64,000 nt of DNA. It comes from Herbidospora yilanensis. Its GTDB lineage: Bacteria > Actinomycetota > Actinomycetes > Streptosporangiales > Streptosporangiaceae. This document shows, in pieces, positions 52,092 to 59,282 of the stretch (its first letter is position 1; every line of letters begins with the position of its first letter). Both the position numbers and the translations under genes were made by a program. Location: positions 326,756 through 390,755 of the forward strand of contig NZ_BBXE01000014.1 in assembly GCF_001570565.1 (NCBI RefSeq), written 5' to 3'. The notes below the pieces were generated by a model. It was not told the origin of the DNA. It did not search any database and saw nothing but the letters and a program-made list of their open reading frames with translations.

Positions 52092-53354
52092 TCAGCGGTG
52101 CTTGGCGGTGAGTTCTTCGAGGTGCGGGACCAGGTCGTTGGGGGAGGGCGAGGCGTGCACCTCGTCGCGCAGGTCGTGGGCGCGGCGGGCGAAGGCGGGC
52201 TCGGTGAGCAGGCGGTGCACGGCGTGGGCGACGGCGGGCCCGGTGGCCTCGCCGGTGTGCAGTTCGAGCCCCGCGCCGTGGGCGGCCAGCTTCCGGGCGA
52301 GGGTCGGCTGGTCGAAGTGGTAGTGCAGCGAGAGCTGCGGGATCGGGTGGAGGGCGGCGGTCGCCAGGGTGGCCGCCCCGGCGTGGTGGACGACGGCCGC
52401 GCAGGTGGACACCAGCGCCTGCCAGGGCACGAAAGGCACGACCCGGGCGTTGGGCGGTATCCTCCGCAGCTTGGGCCGCTCGCTCGCCGCGATGGTGGCG
52501 ACGACCTCGATGTCGAGCTCGCCCAGGTGGTCGAGGATGTCCTGGACGTCGACGTTGTAGCCGTTGTAGATCTCGGTCGCGTGCAGGCCCATGGTGAAGC
52601 CGACGCGGGGACGTTCCGGCGCGGCGCGCAGCCAGTCGGGCACGACCGAGGGGCCGCCGTAGGGCACGTGCCGCATGCGGACGTAGGGCAGGTCGGCTTC
52701 GACCTGGAGGCTCCGGGGGAGCTGGTCGATGGTGAAGTGGCCGGTCACCATGTCCTCGCCGAAGTCGAAACCGTACTTGCGGGCGTAGCCGGTCAGCCAC
52801 TCGGCCATCGGGTCGGCACGCTCACCGGCCGGTCGCCGGGCGTCGAGCCGCCGGAAGAGGGCGCGCACCCCGCCGTACACGTCCACGCCGAACAGCAGCC
52901 GCGCGTGCGCGGCGCCGCAGGCCCTGGCGGCGATGCCCCCGGCGAACGTGAGGGGCTCCCAGACGACCAGGTCGGGCCGCCAGTGCCGGGCGAACTCCAC
53001 CAGCTCCGCGATGATCGGGAAGTTGGCCACCCGGTGCCAGCCCCGGACCGCCTCGGCCAGCCCCGGCCGCAGGTACTCCCACGTCGCCTTCTCCGGTTCC
53101 TCGAAGGCGTCGTACGGCTTCATGATGCCGACCCGCATCGCCTCACGCAGGTCGGGCCGGTTCGCGGTGATGCGCCACGGGTCGCGGTCCTCGCCCACCG
53201 GCACGGCCGTCAGCCCCGCCTGCGTGATCACCGTGGCGAACGCCGGCTGGCTCGCCACCCTGACCTCGTGCCCCGCCGTGCGCAGCGCCCACGCGAGCGG
53301 GACCAGGTACTGGAAGATCGACTTCTCGGGGTTGACGACGAACAGGACCCGCAT
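52092..53354 (-). CDS. Glycosyltransferase 8 of the tandem array, variant donor motif
   Basis: A 420-residue enzyme: MRVLFVVNPEKSIFQYLVPLAW, VYGGVRALFRRLDARRP, NVDVQDILDHLGELDIEVVA, HHAGAATLATAALHP and LHYHFDQPTL. These are shared almost residue for residue with glycosyltransferase 6. The N-terminal acceptor part diverges more (GEDRDPWRITANRPD instead of GRDRELRMVRSAEEL), suggesting the same donor sugar but a different acceptor. Its ATG overlaps the ketoreductase stop by one base. Confidence 0.9.
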   Translation of the reverse strand: MRVLFVVNPEKSIFQYLVPLAWALRTAGHEVRVASQPAFATVITQAGLTAVPVGEDRDPWRITANRPDLREAMRVGIMKPYDAFEEPEKATWEYLRPGLAEAVRGWHRVANFPIIAELVEFARHWRPDLVVWEPLTFAGGIAARACGAAHARLLFGVDVYGGVRALFRRLDARRPAGERADPMAEWLTGYARKYGFDFGEDMVTGHFTIDQLPRSLQVEADLPYVRMRHVPYGGPSVVPDWLRAAPERPRVGFTMGLHATEIYNGYNVDVQDILDHLGELDIEVVATIAASERPKLRRIPPNARVVPFVPWQALVSTCAAVVHHAGAATLATAALHPIPQLSLHYHFDQPTLARKLAAHGAGLELHTGEATGPAVAHAVHRLLTEPAFARRAHDLRDEVHASPSPNDLVPHLEELTAKHR

Positions 53355-54349
53355 CACGCCGACTCGCGCGCGATCGCGTCCGCCGCCGATTCGAGGCCCT
53401 CCATCAGCGGGACCCGCGCCGACCATCCGGAGACCTTCTGGAAGGCGGCCGGATCGAGCACGAAGTCGAGCTGGTCGGTGGGCATCGAGTGCTCGGGCGG
53501 CGGCACCGAGGCCACCGGGACCGGCGGCCGGCCGGTGCGCCGCGCCACCACCTTGGAGATCATCGTGAAGAGCTCCGCCACGCTGGTGGCCTGGCCCGTG
53601 CCGACCAGCCAGCGCCCGCCCGCCACCGCGTCGGCCCGGTTCAGCGCGGCCACGAAGGCGCGTGCCGTGTCGTCCACGCACAGCAGGTCCCGCTTGACGG
53701 TGCCGTCGTGCCACATCGTCAGCGGCTCGCCGGCGAAGGCGCGGCGCATCATCGTCGCCACCACCCCCCGGTCGAGCGAGGTGGGGTCGACACCCTGGCT
53801 GTAGAGGGTCGCCAGGCGCAGGGTGCTGCCGCGCACCAGACCCTCGGCGGTGGCCGCCTCGATGATCCGCTCGGCCGCGAGTTTCTGCTGGTCGTAGGCG
53901 GTCAGCGGCTCGTCCTGCTCGCTGCCGTCCACCAGGGGCGACGACGAGCGGCCGACCTGCGAGGCCGACCCGGCGAACAGCAGCACCGGCGGCCGGGCCG
54001 GGCGGCTCGCCCGCACCGCGTCGAGCAGCCGGTGCACCAGGCCGAGGTTGACCTGCTCGGCGACGGGGTCGACGGCGGCCACCCGCCAGGTGCTCGCCCG
54101 GCCCATGTGGGCGACCAGGTGGATCACCGCGTCGGCGCCCTCGACGGCGGAGGCGAGCGCGCCCTCCGCCGTCAGGTCCAGCGCGCGCACCTCCACCTCG
54201 GCACGCGGGTCCGGGGGGACGGACGTGGGGCGGCGACCGACGAGCCGCAACCGGACCGGCCGGTCCGCCAGCTCACGGGTGATGGCCGTGCCGAGCAGCC
54301 CGGAGGCGCCGAGTACGGTGATCAGTGGTTGGGCGGCTGTGGTCGCCAC
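53354..54349 (-). CDS. NDP-hexose 4-ketoreductase-like SDR
   Basis: A 331-residue extended short-chain dehydrogenase: Rossmann loop VLGASGLLGTAITREL, GADAVIHLVAHMG, catalytic YDQQK and late VKRDLLCVDDTARAFVAAL, a region found in NDP-sugar epimerases and 4-ketoreductases (EryBIV/UrdR-like). It is proposed to reduce the C4 keto group of a dTDP-4-keto-2,6-dideoxy- or 3-amino-sugar late in the sugar pathway. It stands between the sugar/GNAT genes and the glycosyltransferase array in the minus-strand operon, coupled to glycosyltransferase 8 by one base. The exact stereochemistry cannot be read. Confidence 0.82.
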   Translation of the reverse strand: MATTAAQPLITVLGASGLLGTAITRELADRPVRLRLVGRRPTSVPPDPRAEVEVRALDLTAEGALASAVEGADAVIHLVAHMGRASTWRVAAVDPVAEQVNLGLVHRLLDAVRASRPARPPVLLFAGSASQVGRSSSPLVDGSEQDEPLTAYDQQKLAAERIIEAATAEGLVRGSTLRLATLYSQGVDPTSLDRGVVATMMRRAFAGEPLTMWHDGTVKRDLLCVDDTARAFVAALNRADAVAGGRWLVGTGQATSVAELFTMISKVVARRTGRPPVPVASVPPPEHSMPTDQLDFVLDPAAFQKVSGWSARVPLMEGLESAADAIARESA

Positions 54350-54382
54350 GTCATCTCCTTCACGTCCGATGCGGTCAAGGGG

Positions 54383-55069
54383 TCAGGACACGTCGAACGG
54401 CCGGGCCGGCGCGGTGCGCCAGTCCAGGGACGGAGGGAGGACGCCGTTGGAGCTCTTGCCCATGAACTCCTCCCAGTCGGTCCTGCGGTCGATGTACTCC
54501 TCCCAGTCGGAGCGTTCGACCTGGAAGTTGTGCAGGTCCCAGTAACGGCCGCGGAAGTAGAGGTGACCGGGCAGCGCCCCGGTCCGCTCGTCGCGGTCCG
54601 AGATGCCGAACGAGCTGAAGCTGGCCTGCGTGGTCTGGCCGATCACCCGCTCGATGTCGAGGGTGGCGAAGGCGTAGTTGACCACCAGGAGGATCGCCTC
54701 CGAGCCGACGCCCAGCCGGGCCGTGTCGGGGTTCATGTAGACCGCGCACCGCACGTGCCCGGCCGGGTCGAGGTTGTGCAGCCCGCCGAACCCCACCTGC
54801 TCGCCGGTGCCGAGCCGGGTCACCCGGAAGGCCGCGTACGCGCGCATGGCGCCCCCCTGCGCGGGCCGGACGGCCGGACGCACCGTCTCGACCCCCGTGC
54901 GGACGAACAACTGCGCGAAGTCGCGCTGGTCGGTGCCGCCGGCCGGATGGAGGGCCAGCCGGCGCGAGACCGTGTGCGGGAAGATCGTCGTCTTCTGGGT
55001 GACGGGGGCCGGGGAGAGGGCGAAGCGGGTGACCCTCGGCTTGGCCCCCGGGTTCGGGGAATCGGTCAC
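54383..55069 (-). CDS. GNAT-fold acyltransferase candidate, paralogue A
   Basis: A 228-residue protein beginning at the GTG at 55069, which overlaps the aldo-keto reductase stop by GTGA. The middle YMNPDTARLGVGSEAILLVVNYAFATLDIERVIGQ has the beta4-alpha3 pattern of GNAT enzymes. The end HLYFRGRYWDLHNFQVERSDWEEY is echoed by [23 protein letters not shown] in the gene at 58738. The usual pyrophosphate loop (QxxGxG/A) is only partly kept (RLGVGSE). It could N-acylate an aminosugar or transfer an ACP-bound acyl group to an amine. A partly disordered Pro/Lys-rich N-terminus of about 30 residues is extra. Function unproven. Confidence 0.75.
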   Translation of the reverse strand: MTDSPNPGAKPRVTRFALSPAPVTQKTTIFPHTVSRRLALHPAGGTDQRDFAQLFVRTGVETVRPAVRPAQGGAMRAYAAFRVTRLGTGEQVGFGGLHNLDPAGHVRCAVYMNPDTARLGVGSEAILLVVNYAFATLDIERVIGQTTQASFSSFGISDRDERTGALPGHLYFRGRYWDLHNFQVERSDWEEYIDRRTDWEEFMGKSSNGVLPPSLDWRTAPARPFDVS

Positions 55070-56052
55070 GGTCGTTGTCCCGTCGTCGTCTGGATGCGGA
55101 TCTGGTCCCAGCTCATCTCGCCCACCGCACGCGGCAGCGCGCCGATGTCGCGCAGGTCGTCGGGGGTCAGCACCAGGTCCACGGCGGTCGCGTTCTCCCG
55201 GAGCCAGCGGCGGTTGCGCGTCCCGGGGATGGGGGCCACGTTGTCGCCCTGGGCCAGCACCCAGGCGATCGCGACCTGCGCCGGGGTCGCGCCGTGCCGT
55301 TCGCTGATCTCGCGCAGGCCCTGGACGATCCACCGGTTCGCGGTCATCGCGTCGGGGCTGAACCGGGGGTCCCGGTTGCGCGAGTCGCCCTCCGAGAGGG
55401 CGGTGTGGTCGACGTGGCCCGACAGGAAGCCCCGGCCGAGCGGGGCGAAGGCGAGGAATCCCACGCCGTGCCGGCGCGTCCAGGGCAGCACGTCGCCGAG
55501 GCAGGCCGTGGCCCACACCGACAGCTCGTACTGCACGGCGGTGACCGGGAACAACGTGTGCACCAGGTCCAGTTCCTCGACGGTCGCGTGGGAGATGCCC
55601 AGCGCCCTGACCTTGCCCTCCGTCACCAGCTCGCCGAGCGCGCCCCAGGTCTCCGCCAGGGGGACCGCCGGGTCGACCCGGTGGAGCTGGTAGAGGTCGA
55701 TGGCCTCCACGCCGAGCCGGCGCAGCGATCCCTCGCACGCGGCCCGCAGATGGTCGGGCCGGCCGTTGCGGCGGAACCTGCCGTCGGGCCCCGCGATCAG
55801 GCCGCACTTGGTGGCGATCGTCACCTTGCCGCCGTGCGTGGCCAGCGCTCTCTTGAGCAGCAGCTCGTTGGTGTACGGCCCGTAGACGTCGGCGGTGTCG
55901 AACAGGTCGATGCCGAGCTCGACGGCCTGCCGGATGACCGCGACGGACTCCTCGTCGTCCCGGTTCGCCGGCCCGTAGCCGTGGGACATCGAGCTGCAGC
56001 CCAGGCCGATGGCGCTGACGGACAGGTCATCCGTGAGCTGGGTCGTGCGCAA
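55066..56052 (-). CDS. Aldo-keto reductase, possible NDP-hexose ketoreductase
   Basis: A 328-residue AKR. VSAIGLGCSSMSHGYG, FDTADVYGPYTNELLLKRAL (catalytic Asp and Tyr), TIATKCGL (Lys), and YQLHRVDPAVPLAETW with the active-site His; the C-terminal IPGTRNRRWLRENA binds NADPH. Sugar-pathway AKRs of this class (EryBII/AveBVIII-like) reduce the C3 keto group of NDP-2,6-dideoxysugars. The start is taken as TTG at 56052 because AGGAGG sits six bases upstream and the N-terminus then matches the family (LRTTQL); an ATG at 56070 would put the ribosome site inside the gene. It overlaps the YdbT-like gene by 26 bases and the GNAT gene by four. Confidence 0.82.
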   Translation of the reverse strand: MRTTQLTDDLSVSAIGLGCSSMSHGYGPANRDDEESVAVIRQAVELGIDLFDTADVYGPYTNELLLKRALATHGGKVTIATKCGLIAGPDGRFRRNGRPDHLRAACEGSLRRLGVEAIDLYQLHRVDPAVPLAETWGALGELVTEGKVRALGISHATVEELDLVHTLFPVTAVQYELSVWATACLGDVLPWTRRHGVGFLAFAPLGRGFLSGHVDHTALSEGDSRNRDPRFSPDAMTANRWIVQGLREISERHGATPAQVAIAWVLAQGDNVAPIPGTRNRRWLRENATAVDLVLTPDDLRDIGALPRAVGEMSWDQIRIQTTTGQRP

Positions 56053-57586
56053 TTTGTGCCTCCTGCCCATCAGGTTGGGGATCTGTAACGGCCTCCGCCG
56101 CCCCCTCGGCAAGGATCGGAGCCAGGATCACGGGGGTCGCGGCGTGCGCGAAGGCCGCCGCCTCGCCGGCCGCGATGTCGGGCACTTCGTAGTGGCGGTT
56201 GCCGGCCGCGGTCTGCACCCGCAGGGTGGCGAGGCCGAGCCGCCGTTGCAGCAGCGACTGCCGCACCCCCCAGCCGATCACGCCCCGGCTCTGCAGCACG
56301 ACCGTCGTGCGCCGGATCAGCCCGGACCGCATCACCAGGTAGGGCCCGGCGACGGCGTGCCCCAGCGAGTGGTAGGCCACCACGGCCAGCAGGCAGGCCA
56401 CGGGCACCAGCCCGGCGGGCACCGCCCAGACCCAGCCGGGAACGGCGCCCGTCGCGCCCAGCCAGGCCAGCAGCGCCGCCGGCACACCCGGCACGTAACA
56501 CGCCCACACCAGCCGCCGGCGCAGCGCCGACCGGGGATGCCGCCGCAGCGGGGCGTCCAGCGGCCGGTGCTCGTCGCCGAGCACGAGCGCCGCCACGCGC
56601 CGCGCCTCGGCGACGGACGTGCGCGGCAGGATGGCGGCGGCGGCGTCGCTCCCCGGCGTCCAGCTCAGGCCGGTCGACACGACCTCGGTCTCGGCCAGCC
56701 GCAGCCACCTCGACAGCAGCGGTTCGCTGATGGCGACGCCGCGCAGCCGCCGGTCGTCGCGGTAGACCTCGCGGATGCGGAACATCCCCTGGCGCGTCAG
56801 CAGGGCCGTGCCGCCCTCGGTCCTGGTGCGGACGAGGCGGAAGTTCGCCTTCTCCCGCAGGTAGTTGAGCGCCATCCCGAAGGTGCCCAGGACGAAGCAG
56901 CCGGCCGTGGCCACCACGATCGTCCAGCCGAGCCCCAGCGACCGCCAGTCGACCGCCCGCTCGATGACCTCCCGGAGGTCGACCCCGAACGTCTGCATGG
57001 TCAGGTACGCGCTCAGCAGCAGCAGCCCCGAGACCAGGAACGCCCAGACGCTGACGATGTTGTAGACGAACCACGACGCGCGCAGCCGGGCGAGGACCGT
57101 CTCCTCGGCCTCGGGCGTCTCCGCCGTCTCCGCGGCGCGGCCGACGCCCAGGAGGTCCGCGCGCAGCCGCTCGGCCGCCCGGGACTCCAGCGCGTCCAGC
57201 TTGAACGACGTGCGGGCCTCGCCCGAGGAGATGTGCACCACCCGCAGCCCCGCGAGACGGTGCCGCAGCTTGGCGCTGGTGTCCACGGTGCGGATGCGGT
57301 CGCGCGGCACCGACCGGTACCTCCGGACCAGCCAGCCCTTGCGGATCTCCATCCGGTCGGCGCCGACCCGGTAGCGGGTGTGCATCCAGCGCTTGAGGTC
57401 CAGCACGCTGGAGACGACCCCGAGGCCGGTCACGATGAACACCGGCCAGGCCTGGAGACCCTGGTCGAAGACGACCGCGGCCACCACGCTGGGGATGAAC
57501 GTGACCACCATCTTGGCGAGGTCCACCCAGGCCACCCGGCTGTTCAGCCGCTGCCATCCGGCGTCGTCGACGGCGACCGCGGTCAC
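56027..57586 (-). CDS. YdbT-like membrane protein with bacterial PH domains
   Basis: A 519-residue membrane protein with three bacterial PH (bPH2/DUF304) domains, each starting after a helical pair. The first has RYRVGADRMEIRKGWLVRRYRSVPRDRIRTVD, the second ANFRLVRTRTEGGTALLTRQGMFRIREVYRDDRRLRGV, and the third YLVMRSGLIRRTTVVLQSRGVIGW. Membrane pairs lie between them. Together with the 166-residue YdbS-like gene upstream it forms the YdbS/YdbT pair, which in Bacillus subtilis gives intrinsic resistance to some membrane-active peptide antimicrobials. Its place inside the biosynthetic operon suggests self-protection or a membrane role for the product. GTG start at 57586 overlaps the YdbS stop by four bases. 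Confidence 0.85.
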   Translation of the reverse strand: MTAVAVDDAGWQRLNSRVAWVDLAKMVVTFIPSVVAAVVFDQGLQAWPVFIVTGLGVVSSVLDLKRWMHTRYRVGADRMEIRKGWLVRRYRSVPRDRIRTVDTSAKLRHRLAGLRVVHISSGEARTSFKLDALESRAAERLRADLLGVGRAAETAETPEAEETVLARLRASWFVYNIVSVWAFLVSGLLLLSAYLTMQTFGVDLREVIERAVDWRSLGLGWTIVVATAGCFVLGTFGMALNYLREKANFRLVRTRTEGGTALLTRQGMFRIREVYRDDRRLRGVAISEPLLSRWLRLAETEVVSTGLSWTPGSDAAAAILPRTSVAEARRVAALVLGDEHRPLDAPLRRHPRSALRRRLVWACYVPGVPAALLAWLGATGAVPGWVWAVPAGLVPVACLLAVVAYHSLGHAVAGPYLVMRSGLIRRTTVVLQSRGVIGWGVRQSLLQRRLGLATLRVQTAAGNRHYEVPDIAAGEAAAFAHAATPVILAPILAEGAAEAVTDPQPDGQEAQIAHDPAHG

Positions 57587-58083
57587 GTGGCGTCCCCGGG
57601 CACCATCTGGGTCAGGTCGGTGAGCCGGTCCGAGCACCGCTCGGCCACGTCCGCGTCCAGCCCGATGATGCTGATCCCGCCCTCGCTCGCCGCCGCCGTC
57701 GAGATCTTCAGCGTGGCCAGGCGCAGCCGGCTCTGCAGCGGCCCCTTCTTGACGTCGATCGACTGGATGCGCGAGATGGGCACGATCCGCCACTCGCGGA
57801 CGATCCAGCCGCTCAGGGCGTACACGGCCTCGTCGGTGATCTCCCAGCGGTGCACCCGATAACGCCAGTACGGCACCCGCGTCAAATAAAGCAGATAAAT
57901 CGGCGGCAGAATCCACAGGAACGGATGGATCCACGGCCTGGTCGCCGGCAGAAATACGTAGAGCGCCACCAGCGCGCCGACGACGGATATTCCCCAGATC
58001 AGGGCGTACAGCGTCCACAAGAGAATCGCACGCCGTTCGACCCGATGGCTCGGAGGCTTCAATGCGGGCAATGTGTCGGACAT
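57583..58083 (-). CDS. YdbS-like membrane protein with one bacterial PH domain
   Basis: A 166-residue protein with two membrane helices (AILLWTLYALIWGISVVGAL and WILPPIYLLYLTRVPYW) followed by one bPH2 domain (VHRWEITDEAVYALSGWIVREWRIVPISRIQSIDV, then QSRLRLATLKISTAAA). The PISRIQSIDV stretch is the usual DUF304 signature. It is partnered and coupled with the YdbT-like gene by a GTGA overlap. See that entry for the possible resistance role. It follows the acyl carrier protein gene after a 111-base gap containing a hairpin. Confidence 0.85.
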   Translation of the reverse strand: MSDTLPALKPPSHRVERRAILLWTLYALIWGISVVGALVALYVFLPATRPWIHPFLWILPPIYLLYLTRVPYWRYRVHRWEITDEAVYALSGWIVREWRIVPISRIQSIDVKKGPLQSRLRLATLKISTAAASEGGISIIGLDADVAERCSDRLTDLTQMVPGDAT

Positions 58084-58152
58084 GTCGTCATCCTGGGTCC
58101 CGGAACTCCGAGAGACAAATGAAAGGAATTTTCGCGGCGAATGTCGGCGCCC

Positions 58153-58184
58153 GCTGCGCTGTCTCGCCAGCGGGACAGCGCAGC
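58153..58184. terminator. Hairpin between the acyl carrier protein and YdbS-like genes
   Basis: An 11-bp perfect stem (GCTGCGCTGTC, 58153-58163, with its complement at 58174-58184) closes a 10-base loop. It may attenuate transcription between the ACP gene and the rest of the operon. No T-run follows. Its loop region contains TCTCGCCAGCGGGA, the complement of the motif at 38569-38583 with one change. Confidence 0.5.
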
Positions 58185-58194
58185 AGGTCCGGCG

Positions 58195-58515
58195 CTAGAC
58201 GCGCGTCGGCTCGCCCTCGCCCGCCCCGGCCTGCGCGGCCTCCTCTTCCGCGGTGGTCTGGACGATGAACTCCGCCAGGTCGCGGAAGGTCTCGCCCTGG
58301 AAGCCCTCCAGCTTCTCCAGGAGCTTGAGCTGCGTGGTGTTCTCCAGCTCCAGCAGGACCTGGACCATCGAGAAGGAGTCGAGATCGCGCAGCGAGTCGG
58401 GCTGCGGCACGTCCGGCTGCTCGGCGCAGATCATCTCGGCCGTGCCCCGCACCATGCGCTCCACCTCGTCGACCAGGGTCAGGTCGACGGCGGTCGCGTG
58501 GTCATTGTCCGGCAT
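58195..58515 (-). CDS. Stand-alone acyl carrier protein
   Basis: A 106-residue carrier protein. Helix 1 is DEVERMVRGTAEMICAE; the 4'-phosphopantetheine site is LDSFSMVQVLLELE, with Asp46-Ser47 replacing the usual DSL by DSF; LLEKLEGFQGETFRDLAEFIVQTT forms the end helices. It has N- and C-terminal extensions of about 10-15 residues. It probably carries an acyl group activated by the truncated ligase, for example p-coumaroyl, and delivers it to an acyltransferase. It is the first gene of the minus-strand operon, divergent from the GNAT paralogue B. Confidence 0.85.
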   Translation of the reverse strand: MPDNDHATAVDLTLVDEVERMVRGTAEMICAEQPDVPQPDSLRDLDSFSMVQVLLELENTTQLKLLEKLEGFQGETFRDLAEFIVQTTAEEEAAQAGAGEGEPTRV

Positions 58516-58737
58516 GTACTTCGTCCTTTCGTGCGGTCGCGGCGACGTTCAAAGGCGAAACGCCGACGACGGTAGTCAGCTGGCCACAATGGGGACAATA
58601 GCCCGCACTCGGCGAATGTCATCGGCATTCCTGCGGTTGCCGCCGATGTGGTACACCTGGCCTAAACCCGGGCGTCCGCGCCGCCTTCCATTCGTGAATC
58701 CCTAATGCATTTCGAGTGAAACGAGGGTGACCAAGAA
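58516..58737. promoter_or_regulatory. Divergent promoter region of the two right-hand operons
   Basis: This 222-base gap separates the divergent acyl carrier protein and GNAT B genes, so it must drive the 15-kb minus-strand operon and the plus-strand deoxysugar operon. It contains a loose inverted repeat AATGTCATCGGCATT near 58615. No convincing -35/-10 pair or known operator was recognised. Confidence 0.45.
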
Positions 58738-59268
58738 ATGCTGTTTCCGCACACCGAGTCCGGGCAGATCGAGTTGCGCCCGGCGGGGGCCAAGGACGCC
58801 GCCCGGGTCTACGAGATCCTCTTCCGCCTGGGACACGGCGGCCTGCCGCTGCTGGACCGGTACGCCGACTCCTTCGGCCAGGGCCTGTCGGCCTGTTTCC
58901 TGGTGCACCGGAAGGACACCGGCGAGGTCGCCGGATTCAGCACGTTGTCCGAGCCGTCCGTGGCCGGCCACGTGACCGCCGAGGTCCACCTGGGCGGCCA
59001 GCCCGACGAGATCAGGCGCGACGCCGCGGTGCTCACGGTCAACTTCGCGTTCGCGATGTGGCGCATCAAGAAGGTCTACTTCCACGCCATCGACCCGTCC
59101 CCGGCCGGCATCGGCTTCGCCGGGCCGGACGCGGCCGTGGTCGAGGCCGAGGCGGTCCTGCCCAGGCACACGTACTTCCACGGCCGGACCTGGGACGTCC
59201 ACGTGTTCGCGGTCTACCGCGAGCGCTGGGACGACCACGGCGTGGACCTTGTCAAGAACATCGTCTGA
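58738..59268 (+). CDS. GNAT-fold acyltransferase candidate, paralogue B
   Basis: A 176-residue protein related to the one at 54383-55069: [28 protein letters not shown] corresponds to its SEAILLVVNYAFATLDIERVIGQ, and [23 protein letters not shown] to its end. It opens the plus-strand deoxysugar operon, 14 bases before the aminotransferase gene, with GAGGGTG as ribosome site. The acetyl-CoA loop is degenerate. Because it precedes the aminotransferase it may N-acylate the amino sugar, or act with the ACP on the aglycone. Two copies in one cluster suggest two acylation steps or a heterodimer. Confidence 0.78.
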   Translation: MLFPHTESGQIELRPAGAKDAARVYEILFRLGHGGLPLLDRYADSFGQGLSACFLVHRKDTGEVAGFSTLSEPSVAGHVTAEVHLGGQPDEIRRDAAVLTVNFAFAMWRIKKVYFHAIDPSPAGIGFAGPDAAVVEAEAVLPRHTYFHGRTWDVHVFAVYRERWDDHGVDLVKNIV

Positions 59269-59282
59269 GAGGTGGCGTGCCG

